A stretch of 64,000 nucleotides of DNA, from assembly GCA_038363925.1 (NCBI GenBank), contig JAQQWL010000006.1, positions 2,956,501 through 3,020,500 of the forward strand. The letters are read 5' to 3'. The translations under genes and the position numbers were made by a program. Positions 24,947 to 36,942 of the stretch are shown in pieces. The stretch's first letter is position 1. Each line of letters starts with the position of its first letter. This stretch comes from Apiospora phragmitis (taxonomy: Eukaryota > Ascomycota > Sordariomycetes > Amphisphaeriales > Apiosporaceae). A model generated the notes under the pieces. It was not told the origin of the DNA and made no database searches. It was given only the letters and a program-made list of their open reading frames with translations.

Positions 24947-25525
24947 CCTCCTCGGTTCGTCTACGGCCGGTCGTGGGCGCACATGGTATGCGACAAGTAT
25001 TCGTGGTAAGGATTGGTGGGGGCTAAGTATCAAGACAGTCCCATAAATTCAAGATATCATAACGAAGTACAGTGGAATCTAAACCGAATAGAACGTATGT
25101 ATGTACAAAAGGGGAGCTTTACTGTAGAAAGTGAGTGGTCTGCAGACTGGGGAGGATCATGCGATATGATATTGACGTATGAAGTCCAAGCTGTACCTTT
25201 GCGACGCGCTCCGGATTGAATATTCCATTAAACTTGACGCGTGGGGTCCGAAGTCGAAGTCTCACTTGCCTGCGCGTGCCTGTGCAGGCGCCTTATTGGC
25301 TTAGACTGGAGCTACCGGGGTATATGGCCCATATTTATTATTTTTCGGGGTCCCGTCTTCCAGGCCCCACACGCGCCGGGATCTTGCAGCTTTGAAAATC
25401 CATGATTGGGAACGATAAGGAAAAAGATGATTGATTTTGTAGAAGTAGAAGGTAGCAGCAGCTAATTCTGTATTCTGGTTCTGCAATTCACACCATTAGT
25501 TCAACGCTGAACTCCAGACCATGCA
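24947..25525. other. Divergent promoter region
   Basis: Separates the starts of the Mit1-like gene (-) and MRM1 (+). No gene seen. Confidence 0.5.
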
Positions 25526-27584
25526 ATGAGACTACCCAATGCTCTGTGCTCTCCCTGTAGACACAGTATATTGTATCTGTCAAGACCGACGAGTTTGCTC
25601 AGAAATGTGCACCACGTGTCGATAAGACATTCTTCTCTCTCGGCCATCCATCGTGGTCTGCGCGACTCTGAAAAGTCTCGGCCTCAAGGCTTTAGACCGA
25701 CTGCCCTCCACACAAAGGATTCGAGCCGTGAAAGGAATCCTGGCCGCACCTCTTCTAGGCCCAGAGGCAGTTCCAGCTTCGAAAGGCCGTCCTACAAGAT
25801 CACTAAGGGAAAGAAGGACATCAGCGACAAGGGCCCCGAGTCGAAATCGAGACGCGCGCGATTCTATGATCCGGAGTCCTCCTTCGGAAAGAAGAGCTTG
25901 GTATACAAGATCAAGAATGGCCCGCTGCGAGAACAATTGGATGCGCTAGGCGAGACTGACCAGAGATCATCTCGCTTCGACGATCAACGGACATCCAGGC
26001 GCTCTGACTCCAACTTCGATCGTTTCGAGTCTTCGTTCAACACCAAAACTGGGAACAGAACTGACAATGCCACGCCAAGGAAGTGGGATGACAAAAGGGC
26101 TCCCCGCGACTTCGATACCAACCGACCACGTTCTTCTGTCTCGCGGGGCAGTCGTAACCCCGATGGCCGATCAATGAACTTCTCATCCGCAAGGGGCGGC
26201 CGTGGTGACTTCAAAGGAAGGTCATTTGATTCCTCATCGGGGCGAGGTGGCCGTGGGTTCGATCGATCGACAAACTTTTCATCCGGAAGTAGGAATGATG
26301 ACTTCAAGGCGAGGTCGTTTGATTCCGGCCGTGGACGAGGGGGTCGTGGGGGTCGTGGGTTTGATCAACCGACAAATTTTTCATCCGGAAGAAATGATGA
26401 CTTAAAGGAAAGGTCGTTTGATTCTGGGCGTGGGCGAGGGGGTCGCGATTTTGAGTCTGGAAGAAGCTCGCCCAACAACGGCCAGACAGGGGAGCGGAAG
26501 CCTTGGGATGGGCAAGAAAGGAGGCCGCGCGATCTCGGAAGAGGCGATGAACAGCAATCCAGCAGTGGCTACGTGCGCAGAGTGGCTGCTGGTGAAGATC
26601 TCCCGGTCCGTGTCCACCACACCACAGCAGCATCTCAGTTCCTCTACGGACGCTCTGTCGTGGAAGCAGCTCTGAAAAGCTCCGGGAGAAAGGCGTATGT
26701 ACTATACATCTACAGCGGGGGAGGACAGGCAGAACTTGTCCCAGGATATTCATCTGGAGAAATTGGCCATGGCCAAGGATATTCGCGTCCAAAAGATCAG
26801 AGACAGGGATGGCCTGCGCAGCATGGACAAGATGGCTGGTGGGCGGCCACATAACGGCTGCGTTCTGGAGGCGTCTCCCCTCCCGCAACTCCCTTTGAAG
26901 GCTCTGGGCCCTCTCTCTGAAGACCCTGACAAGCCTGGTTTTGGCGTAGAGCTAACACACCAGTCTGCCGAGGACGCAGCTATCAATGGATCACCCGATT
27001 TTATCCCCTATCGCGGCCCTCGAGATCGCAAGCCCTTCATCCTTCTCCTAGACGGCATCCTGGATCCTGGTAACCTGGGGGCTATCCTTCGTACGGCAGG
27101 GTTCCTTGGTGTTACGGGAGTAGCCATCACCAAGCACAGCTCGGCAAGTCTGACGCCCGTGGCGCTCAAGGCTTCGGCGGGTGCCTCCGAAGTCATCCCG
27201 CTGTACTCGGTCGACTCCACTCTGGGCTTCATCGAGCTCTCCAAAGAAGCCGGCTGGATGATCTACGCAGCTGTCGCCGCTGGACCCCGATCCAGAGGCA
27301 ACTCGCACTTGACGCTCGAACGTCTCGAGTCCTACGATCCGCTGTCTTCACAACCGGCTATCCTCATGGTCGGCAGCGAGGGCGAGGGCCTTGGCAAGCC
27401 GGTTCGCCGGGCTGCTGATTTCGAGGTCTCGATCCCCGGCGCGGCCGGCTTGCTGAGCACCGTGGACAGTCTGAACGTCAGCGTGGCGACCGGCATTCTC
27501 TGCTCGTCTTTCCTCAAGAAGTCACAAGGCTTCGAGATCCAGGAGGAGGCGTCTGTTCTTGAGACGGACGATAAGCTATGGTAA
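25526..27584 (+). CDS. MRM1: Mitochondrial rRNA 2'-O-ribose methyltransferase (SpoU/MRM1), one frame break
   Basis: Predicted SAM-dependent enzyme that methylates a ribose in mitochondrial large-subunit rRNA. The N-terminus is basic and hydroxylated (MRLPNALCSPCRHSILYLSR), as in a mitochondrial presequence. A long Arg/Gly/Ser/Asp-rich linker with repeated GRGGRGFD- and FSSGR-type units follows (about residues 60-340). The SpoU part starts at QFLYGRSVVEAALKSSGRKA. The knotted SPOUT motifs are clear: ILLLDGILDPGNLGAILRTA, then PAILMVGSEGEGL and VSIPGAAGLLSTVDSLNVSV. The frame shifts at the G run 26717-26721: IYSG is followed in the next frame by EDRQNLSQD, as expected if the run has one G too many. 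The rest is open to the stop. The linker is long for this family. Confidence 0.9.
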
Positions 27585-28522
27585 TCAGACGACGTAACGG
27601 CATTTGGGAAAACTGGTGTGTAAAATCAATACCCTGTACATGTAGTTGTAGCCTTACTGTAGGAATAGATAGACCTCACACTTTTCAATGATGATTTCTC
27701 ACCACATATACGACGCATCGTCTTCGTGAAGCGGCAGCCGACACCTGGAATCTGAACATCATCGGAAACAGTATTAGTACAGCAGCATAAGTCTTAAATC
27801 ATCATGTGGGAAACAGATACAGGGAGTACAAGAACGCCCCTTCCAATTGCTATTCAGAGCTCAAGTCTCTGGGCATACATAGGACATAGAATGTCCATCG
27901 TTAAAAGGGTTGGTCTTTCAAATCAACACGTCTTGCATGAAATGCAAAATCGGTGATTACGAGGAAGATTTTATTCGCTTGTCAAACAGTTATTGTCGCT
28001 CCGGGTGGTTCTACGCGTAAGAGGCTTGCCCATGGTACGAGATCAAGGAGGATACTGGACGAAGGATGGAAACAGATTTCTCGGTAGTCATTTCATGAAC
28101 CAGGTGCTTAGGCGTTGAATTCCGGCATCTCGCATGTAAATATGCGAGGATCGATCGGATTCAGTATGTATTCGCTTCCAGGCTATGTATTTCGAATATT
28201 GTATGTGTGTATGCTTTGATTATCGCGAAAGGAAACCACTGCCTTCACCCCCCCTGCGAATTCTCTTACTTGCTATTGCACAGTAATCTAGACCACACGA
28301 TTATGCACGGTGATCTGTTGATGAAGATGACACACATTGAATACAAAAATCACTCTAGCTTTTCACGATAATGTCTCTCCCGCAAGTGATGTGCTTGAAT
28401 CAACATACATTCAACTTCCAACCTTGAGGCCCCCAGCTAGGTCAGCACATCTTTCCGCCTGTTTCCTCTCTAAAGTCTTTTATTTTCGGTCAATCTTCGA
28501 GTTCTAACCACTTCACAAACAC
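27585..28522. other. Intergenic, no supported gene
   Basis: About 940 bp of sequence with no convincing frame; the right 130 bases are pyrimidine-rich and resemble a 5' leader of the sedolisin gene. Confidence 0.5.
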
Positions 28523-30778
28523 TTGCAATATTTGCCCAAAACGAATTATCTCTCAGTCGTGGCCTCAGTCGCATGGCTCCTGCTTCTGTCCATTACCGTC
28601 AACGCCAATGCCATAGTGGAATCTCTTGCCCAGATCCCTGTCGGCTGGAAGGAGGTCAGAGGCGCCAACCCTGCTCAGACCATTCGGCTTCGCATTGCTT
28701 TAGAGCAGCCAAACCTGGATGTATTTGAGCAGACCCTTTACGACATCTCCACGCCCCAGCACCCGCTCTATGGTCACCACCTTTCCCGGGACGAGTTAAC
28801 CGAGAGTAAGTCGCCTGGAGCCCTCATTCCCTTTTACCCCAGGTACAAGCACCTACTAATATCACGACCCAGTGATGAAGCCACGGCAACAATCTACGGA
28901 TGCAGTTCTGAATTGGTTACAATCGTCTGGTGTCTCGGTATCGGATGTTGAAGATGCTGGGGAATGGATCAACTTTAGGACCACAGTGGGAAAGGCCCAG
29001 TCTCTTCTGAACACCACATTCGCCATCTACAACTGTGTTGGTACCGGTATTGAGACGCTTCGCACGTTACAGTAAGTAAACACTGAGGACTATAGATTAC
29101 AACTTGAGGAGGTTAACAAAGGCGTATCAGATATTCCGTGCCCGAAGATATCAAGCCCCATGTCACAATGATTTAGCCAACAACTCGTTTTCGTCAAGTC
29201 AGAGCACATCGATCCATGGTGCTGACCACCGAAGAGTTCGAGCAGCCTCAAGTGAAGGCAGCTGAGATTCCCAGCATTCATATGAATGCCACTTATTGCA
29301 ACAGCACTGCCAGCCCCGAATGTCTTCGTGCCCTGTATAATATTGGAAATTACACAGCAGACCATAGCGTGCCATCCATCATGGGCATTGCTGGATTTAT
29401 TGAGGTAAGCCTGCCTTGTTGGCGGCGTTAACCCCTGTTGAAATAACCCTTTGGCTCAATATCATGTATAGGAATACGCAAAGTTCGACGCCCTTGAGCA
29501 ATCCTTGGCCAATTTGCGCCTTACGCCACGACCCAGAACTTCAGCTATGTTCTCGTCAACGGTGGGCAAGATGGCCAGACAGACACAACGCATAACGGCT
29601 TAGAAGAAAATTTGAACGTCCAATATGTCGCAGCTCTTGGCTATAATGCGGATATTCGTTACTATTCTACTGGTGGCCGAGGCTAACTGGTCCCTGATCT
29701 TGAGTAAGAGAATTCTCAATCCTACACATAATGCATGCTGATTTATCGACTAGTTCTCCCAAATCGGACAATGTGCGTGGAAACCATTGGCAAACATGGG
29801 AAATATCTCTGACTGACAAAATGTGCAGAATCCAAATGAGCCATATCTTGAGTTGGTGACTTACCTGTTGAGTCTACCAGATGAGGGACTCCCGAGAACC
29901 CTCTCAGTTTCCTACGGCGAGAATGAGCAAAGCGTACCTCAGGAGTACGCGAAAAAGGTTTGCAGTATGTTTGGTCAACTGGGAGCTCGTGGTGTCTCAG
30001 TCATCTTCGCTTCAGGAGAGTAAGTCGTCCAACTGTCTTTTCATGTCTTCAATTTGTTGGTTTCTGCCTAGAATACCCCAAACCAGATACTTATGTGTTA
30101 TTCTTTAGTTCTGGTCCGGGTTCCGCCTGCCAGACAAATGACGGCACGAATACCACTCGTTTCAACCCGATATTTCCAGCAGCCTGCCCCTACGTGACCT
30201 CCGTCGGTGGTACGGTCGGTGTGGAACCGGAAAGCACTATAGGTATCTCCTCGGGAGGGTTCAGCGATATCTGGCAAAGGCCCGCGTACCAGAATGCCTC
30301 GGTCACGACGTATCTGCAAAAACTCGGAAGCCAGTGGGGAGGCCTCTACAATGCGTCTGGTCGCGGCTTCCCCGATGTCGCAGCCCAGGCCAAGAACTTC
30401 CCCATCGTAGAGCAAGGAGGCGTCTGGCGGAGGGGCGGGACCTCGGCGTCGGCGCCGACTTTCGCGGCCATCATATCGCTTCTCAACAATGCTCGGATCA
30501 AAGACGGCATGCCGCCCATGGGGTTCTTAAACCCCTGGCTATACTCCACTGGGCTCGAAGGTGGCGGCTTGACGGATATCACGGCAGGTGGCAGTGTTGG
30601 CTGCACTGGGAAGTCGGTTTACAGCGGGTTGCCGTCCGCCTACGTTCCCTGGGCTTCATGGAATGCCACAGAAGGCTGGGACCCTGTCACTGGACTCGGT
30701 ACCCCATTATTTGACAAGCTATTGAAACTCGCGGCGCCGGGTGCCATACTGCCTCGTCTTGGTCGAGAACCTCTTTGA
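28523..30778 (+). pseudogene. Sedolisin (S53, tripeptidyl-peptidase type) gene, probably decayed
   Basis: Sedolisins are secreted acid serine peptidases made with a signal peptide and a long propeptide. Seven exons can be followed: 28523-28805, 28873-29071, 29131-29404, 29472-29703, 29754-29772 (19 nt), 29829-30019 and 30109-30778. A signal-like segment (VASVAWLLLLSITVNANA) is present, as are propeptide blocks such as HPLYGHHLSRDEL and the nucleophile motif GGTSASAP. The oxyanion-hole Asp is rebuilt across a splice (ASGD). Five lesions are seen. The expected start is TTG, with no in-frame ATG found nearby. TAG interrupts at 29174-29176. One base is missing near 29503-29512. TAA interrupts at 29684-29686. 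The family motif E-x3-D (before VQY) reads E-x3-N, so the catalytic Asp is lost. Splice sites remain good, so decay is recent, or part of it is sequencing error. Confidence 0.85.
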
Positions 30779-30970
30779 GATTGAAAGGATTTAGGAGAGA
30801 CGCGGGTTGAGCGATTGAAACTGGATGTAGTCAAAACTACATCGTAGCTTAGCTAGAGTTACTCCTAGTAACTGCGTGGTTCACATGCCTGGACTTTGGT
30901 CTTAACTGTTAACCCCTTTTCTTATTTTGGTTATACGAGCTATGTAGTGGGGTTGTCCGAGGTGGCTTCT

Positions 30971-32642
30971 TCAAGCACGACCAATCCCGCTCCAAGCACC
31001 ATCTATCTCCCAAATGCCTGCTTCAGACCAACCGAGCGCCCGGTCCTCTTGTAACCAACTGAAGCGGATGTAGTCAGGCACCGCCTGTGGTGTCCTCCTC
31101 AACTCGAACGAGCCATATTGGCCATTCTTGCCAGCCCCCGAGGTGAATGATTTGCGTTCGCGCTCGATATCGTTCACGAGCATGCTGATCCCGTCTACGC
31201 CGTCGGGTACAGGAGTACGCCAGGTGAAGGTGCCGTTAGAGCCACCAAATCCGACATTAATCTCTGGTTCGAGAATTTGCGGATAGCGCGGGCTCGGGAG
31301 AAAGGCCGGTGCCGAGCGCGCATGACCAGCATGGGATGATAACGAGTGAGTCGAGAAGGGTAGGGCGAGACCCGTGCTGGCAATGCTATACACAAAAAGA
31401 CCGAAAAGTAGCGCCTGGAGGCCCAAGCGGGCGTGGTCCCGCAGTCTTGCCTCTGGCAGCAAAATAAGAAGTAGCATGCTCCAATAATACATTGGAGTGC
31501 TCAAGAGGAGTAGACGGCATCCAGGGAAAGAGGTACAAAGACAGAAGTCCCAACCAGAATGCACCGAGCCACAAGGCGGCCCTATCGTACGTTGTGGCAA
31601 GTCTCTGTGGTGAACGCCGCGCCGATAGTCTTGTTACGATCACAGTGCATGCCAGCGCGACCAGGAAGGCGCCCGTAGCGGGCAGGAAGTGACCCGACTT
31701 AGCCGCAGTCCTGAAGTGAGCCGGCAGAGCGCTCACATCCGGTCCGCTCATGACCATGCGCGTAGCCAAGAAGCCCCCAGCCACGGCAGATAGAACCGGT
31801 AACGTGGTCGAGCTGTCAAAGAGGAAAACCAGTGCCGAGTACGCGGCGGCCGTCAAAAGAGGCGCCGCCACCAGCTGGCTGCTGTCGCTCTGATCCTGCG
31901 GCCGCCCGCACACAAAGCCGGAGTCGTACTTGAACCGGAACGCCATGGGGAAGTACGTCCGGAGCGGCACAGGTGTGACCCCGTGCTCGGGCGAGCCGGC
32001 CGGGAACATGCTGGTCATGCCGCTCGTCGTGGCGATACCGCAGCCGCCCTTGGCATCGTCCAGGATTTCGCTGTACACGGCCGCGGCGCAAATGTGCGAG
32101 TCGGCGCGAAAGTACGGACCGGCGCCCACCACGAGGGGCCGGCCGTCCGTGATAGCTTCGGGCCCAACGTAGTGTGGCCTCTCCTTCGAGCTGCTGGCCA
32201 CCGAGCCAGTCCTCTTCTTGGCCGCAGCGACGCAGCCGGACGGGCACCGGAACGCGAGAACGTTTTCGGAAAAGGGCTGGCACTTCTTCCCCTCGACGCC
32301 GCAGCCGTTGTCCGGGAGCCAGAAGGAGTCGGTGCATGACAGCTGCTCGACGGGCTGGTACACGCCGTCCTTTACTTCCATCGGCGGGACGCCGCTGCCG
32401 GTGCTCGATAGCATCAGCACCGCGAGGGCAGATAGCAGGGAGACCACTAGGTACAGGGTCATCCTCTGCCCGGTACACGGGAGCTTCTGGCGGAACCACC
32501 GTGCCGGCGGTAGCTGCTGGCTGGTTGCCGCGGCGGGCTTAGGCGCCCATCCATTTGAAAGTTTCCTTGGTCCTTTTGAGGCTTGTTGGCTCGACTCTGA
32601 CTGTAAGTCGGCCCGGGGTCTGCACCGAGTGCTTGAAGACAT
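30971..32642 (-). CDS. LCCL-domain multi-span membrane protein, one frame break
   Basis: The N-terminus is cytosolic-like and basic. A membrane segment (LYLVVSLLSALAVLML) lies near residue 63, and an outer region holds a Cys-rich part (CTDSFWLPDNGCGVEGKKC). The LCCL domain follows, recognised by VVGAGPYFRADSHICAAAVY and AKGGCGI. Several further membrane segments come next (ALVFLFDSSTTLPVLSAVAG, FLVALACTVIVTRL, ALWLGAFWLGLLSLYLF, YYWSMLLLILLP, ALLFGLFVYSIAS). A soluble C-terminal domain of about 120 residues ends in EIDGAWSGIGRA. The frame shifts near 31510-31530, where LYLFP continues as GCRLLLLSTP one base off, next to a GGG run on the plus strand. Fungal LCCL proteins of this layout are conserved but their role is unclear. 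The ATG at 32642 is the first in frame. Confidence 0.82.
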
Positions 32643-33357
32643 CCTGATGCCACGCCGGGGTTGGTAACTGGGATGTTGCTAGGCAGTATCCTCCTGGTAA
32701 GTGTATTAAACTATATTTGAAAACATCAAAATATGACAACAATTAGGTACGATCAGCGGCTCTCTTCACAGGCAGAAATCTGTGCATAAACCACGAAACG
32801 AGAGAAGGCTCCTAACCTTGAGGTCTGATATTCAAGAGCGACCAAGTAGTAGTAGTATTGATGGGATTCCAGATGTGGAAAGAGAAACAAACTGCAAATC
32901 CGGGGTCCCTTGAGATTTTATAGAAACAAAAGCACTGCACCCAGTACATCTTATAATTCGACTGGCTGGTCAGACTTCTGTAAGGGGAGGATATGAAACC
33001 AGGATGGATGTTTCGCGATGCTGTGCTAAAGTCCGTGCACGGGGTAAGGAGATCAAGAATGGGTATCAAAAGCACATGGTGTGGCATCTGCTGGATAGCG
33101 AGATGGAGAAGATTTTGTGATTTCTATGCAAGTAGGGTTACTGAATCATTCCGTAATCTTCAATGTATAAGCCGGACGTCATGTCGAGGCTCACCAGCCT
33201 TCGTCGTGAGATGCATCTCTATATGCATGTAATCCAGTCCAGTGTAATAAAACGCCCAAAATGCCATGATGACCGTTGGCGACCGGCCATCCTTTGTATG
33301 TGCCGCCCAAGCGTGCAGTATTCACAAGCAAAGTGTGTTGATTTATCTTCGCGTCGA
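32643..33357. other. Intergenic
   Basis: Upstream region of the LCCL gene and 3' flank of the MIM2 gene; no supported gene. Confidence 0.5.
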
Positions 33358-33742
33358 TCAAAGAGTCGAGGCGGCTTCGGCTGCGCCCGCTGCCTTGAAG
33401 GCTGTCTTGCCGGTCCAATTCACCTCGACGTTGTGCATCCATTCCATGTATCTTCCCCAGCCTAAAACGAACGTATTAGTACATGATGCTTCTTCGGTAT
33501 GGCCGGCCTCCGGGTGACGTACTCCAATAGGCGAATTTGCGTCCAAAATATTTGCCCGCAAAGGGTATCAGAATCATGGTCAAGAGCAGCTCGAGCTGCT
33601 CCAAGCTCCGCTCCCACTCTTGTTGCGCATCGGAATCGTCACCAGATGTAAAGGATTCCGTCGAGGAGGAGGGCAACGAGTCGATTTCGTCGTGATCTGA
33701 GGCCGATTCCCCGGCCATGGCGAAAGAGTCGGACATCGACAT
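33358..33742 (-). CDS. MIM2: Mitochondrial import protein 2 (MIM complex subunit)
   Basis: Two exons (33523-33742 and 33358-33461) give 107 residues. The intron has a GTACGT donor, a TACTAATAC branch site and a TTTTAG acceptor, and the phases fit. The first 45 residues are acidic and Ser-rich. The core is EWERSLEQLELLLTMILIPF, AGKYFGRKFAYWSWGRYMEW, with one membrane segment ending at a basic cluster. This matches what I know of fungal Mim2, a small outer-membrane protein that works with Mim1 to insert alpha-helical proteins. The short size and single helix agree. The frame is intact. A SAM35-like gene lies 23 kb away, in the same organelle membrane pathway but not linked. Confidence 0.78.
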
Positions 33743-34647
33743 GTTGAGGGCGTCGGACGGGTAGAGAGTCGTGTATGCGGATGCTGCTATCCTAGACTCA
33801 TAGCAGGTCTAGTTGTATGCACAGCGGGCGCGTGTACTCAGACCGCGGGAAGGTCTAGGCCGCGGCTGAGGATGGAGATGGTGGGCGTTGATGGGATTCT
33901 CATCAACTGCGATGGCGTGGAAGTTGAACCGCGGTCAACACATGGTTTCAGTACAAGCTTGCCCAGTTGTCAATCGTCACTCTGCAGCTCAGGTGCGGCG
34001 GCCCGCTGATTGGCCTTCCGATTTGCAAGCCGATGATGGAACAGGGGGGGGCGGTCTTAGCTTGAGCTTAGGTACCGGCCTTGGCGTGGACTTCAAACAC
34101 GTCGGGGTTGGGCTGTTATTAACCAAGTTGTTCATATGGCTGGATGGATGGAGGAGGTGCGACAAGGAACCACCTGGGACTGGCAGCCATTCCAGTCTCT
34201 ATCGGAGCTGAGTCAGAGGGTAGCAACCAACATAGATTCGAATCAGTTCAAATCGTCGACGTTTGCGCCTAACGCCATTTGGGCGAATTGTCCATCTCCC
34301 GGCTCTTGCGAAAACTAAACTTGATCTTTCTAACCAAACGAAACAACCACCACACTTCAAGCCACCTGACAAGAGACGGCCAAGTCCATTTGACTGCGAA
34401 TCATCTACTCTATTCTGCACACCATCACCCACCTGGTACATTTCGTACGCTTGCATACATACATACATCATCCTACAGTGCGCATTTCGCAGCGAACGCT
34501 CGGGACGATAGACTGGATTCCAGAGGACATCCAAGGATTTTCTGCCGCCGTCGCATCATAGTCACACCACAGGACAGGACATAGGCCAGATACTCGGGGA
34601 AACCACTCCATCAATCAGGACCTAGGCTCTCTATCGCCTTTGCAATC
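33743..34647. other. Divergent promoter region and 5' leader of eIF2-beta
   Basis: Separates MIM2 (-) and eIF2-beta (+). CATA repeats lie near 34455-34470. The sequence from 34310 is rich in A and C, like a long leader. No gene seen. Confidence 0.5.
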
Positions 34648-36384
34648 ATGGCGATCGAGGTGAGTAATGTGGTTGTGTGTCTGTCTCTTCCTAGCACTGC
34701 GCCCCAGCTGGTTATTGTTGCATTACACATCTCAAAGTGTGCTATGACAACCCTATGTGTGTTTGATTAGCACTTCTGAATCAGCCTCATCAGTTGATGG
34801 TTGGCATTTTGGCACCTACTGCACCTACTACACACTACACCCAGCTTCCTCTGAACTATCAATCACTTGTTTTCTTAGCCCCGTCATCCAAAAGCCTCGA
34901 GCCTCTCCTCCCCCCCTCCAAATGGCCCAAAGCTGCAAGCGTGGCTTATCCTTATCGGCCTCGCCTCCCAAGAGTAACCCCACCAATCCCGCCTTCGCTC
35001 TCTGAGTACGAGGAGCACTCCCCACCTTTTCTGAGCGGCAGAGCGCACCAAAAATTCCGAGACGGTCCTAGAGTGCGTCGGAAAGAGTCATAACCCCATC
35101 TACCGTATTCAAAGGAGACAAAGCCAGTTGTGGCAACCTTGATCATCAACCTCTTTCATTGGTCTCCATCGCCAATTTGTATTTCATCGACCATTCCGAC
35201 CCCTCCACCGAGTCAACCAACTTTTGTCGCAAGCTTCGGTTTTGAGCAACAACTAACCCGACCAAACAGGAACCCCCCGTATCTCCCGACCGCAAGTCGC
35301 GCAAGTCGGTTGTTTTTGACACAGAAGCTGTTGTAGTTGAAGGCGACGGAACAGTTACCAAAATGGCGTCCGCTGAAGCAGCCCAGGACTCGGCTCAGTC
35401 TCATGCCCCGAGTACGCCGCCGTTATCTGACGCCCTAGGAGCCTTTACTAACCCGAGCGAAGCACCGGTTGAGGAGCAAACCCCCGCCGAGGATGGACTG
35501 GACCTTTCTATGATGAAGAAGAAAAGAAGAAGTCCAAGAAGACTGAGGAGGCCGACGGCGAAGCTGCCGTGGATGGAGCGGCTGACGAGGGTGGTCTTGA
35601 TCTTACAGTGCGTAACAACCGAACCCCGTGTCCTTTGTAAGGCGCAGCCATGCTAACAACCTGAACAGATGAAGAAAAAGAAGAAGAAGTCCAAGAAGAC
35701 CGAAGAGGATGAGCTTGCCGCCAAGATCGCGGCTTTGGAGATGGGCGAGGAGGGCGCCGAGGACCAGGCCGAAGCGCCCAAGGAAGAGCAGACTGGTGAT
35801 ATGGACAAGGGAACTGGCATCTGGACTCACGACGAGACCAAACCTATCAGCTACGAACTTTTGCTCAGCCGCTTCTTCAACCTTCTTGCCCAGAAGAACC
35901 CCGATCACGCGTCATCCGGATCCAAAAACTACAAGATCCCACCGCCGCAGTGCATGCGTGAAGGTAACAAGAAGACTATCTTCGGCAACCTTCCGGACAT
36001 CTGCAAGCGTATGAAGCGTTCCGAGGAACACGTCACGTCCTACCTGTTCGCCGAATTGGGTACGAGCGGTTCCACGGCCGGTGCTGGCCAGCTGGTCATC
36101 AAGGGTAAGTCTTTTCTGTTTTGTGCTTCGTTCTGATAGTCCGTCAACTAACCTCCATCATAGGTCGTTTCCAGCAGAAGCAGATCGAGAACGTCCTGCG
36201 GAAGTATATCATCGAGTATGTCACTTGCAAGACCTGCCGATCAGCCGACACGGAGCTCAACAAGGGCGAGAACCGCCTGTACTTCATCAACTGCCACCAC
36301 TGCGGCTCGCGTCGGTCTGTCACAGCGATCAAGACAGGTTTCTCTGCCCAGGTCGGCAAGAGAAGAAAGATGCGGACTGGTTAA
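34648..36384 (+). CDS. SUI3: Translation initiation factor eIF2 subunit beta, one frame break
   Basis: Beta subunit of the eIF2 GTPase that brings initiator tRNA to the 40S subunit. Exon 1 (34648-34659) codes only MAIE; exons 35270-35607, 35669-36104 and 36164-36384 follow. The N-terminal part has two lysine blocks (each [13 protein letters not shown] once corrected), which in the family bind eIF5 and eIF2B-epsilon. The core has [17 protein letters not shown] and [14 protein letters not shown], then a zinc ribbon CKTC / CHHC. The end is KRRKMRTG. Exon 2 is one base short: the A run at 35522-35525 with one more A restores the lysine block and the splice phase, giving 335 residues. The factor is essential, so this is most likely a sequence error. 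Intron 1 is 610 nt, long for this genome. Confidence 0.94.
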
Positions 36385-36942
36385 GCGGGGATTCTCCTTC
36401 ACGGCGTTTAATCTGGTGGCTCTGGTTGGAATGGCAAGGAAAATGCTTTGGTGTATTGCATTCGACTCAGGGTGCTACGCAGAGGTCGCTACGAGTACAT
36501 ATACCTATGTTCTCATGATATAGATTAATGTCATGTCTGGAAAGTATTCTTATCCTGGGCTAAGCGCTTCTGGATCATCGCTCTTGTCTATCTGCAAAGA
36601 AAGGACCTCGTAACTACATACTCAGAACTGAAGTTTGTCAACGTGGCCATGGTGGCATAGCACCCTACCTAGGTAAATATAATGAGAAAAAGCGCAATAG
36701 CCTCACATTTCTCATACACCCAACACCATGTCGTAACGTACAATAGCAAGTTAAAAGCGTGAGATCGGCAAGGAAAGGATCAATTCTGGCTAGCAATCGT
36801 AAAATCGTGGCGAGAAGATTGATGTATTGTTGTCGGGTCAGGATGCCCCACCTACTCATTACCTTTTCCAAGGCTCGCTTGTGCACCATCTACTCTTCAT
36901 TACATCCTCTTGTCCATCCAGGCCTTCGGCTGTATAGTTACG
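36385..36942. other. Intergenic, same-strand genes
   Basis: 3' flank of eIF2-beta and promoter of the oxidoreductase; no supported gene. Confidence 0.5.

Noticed and set aside
31816..32499. Minus-strand frame of 227 codons, Arg-rich
   Set aside because: Out-of-frame shadow of the LCCL gene.
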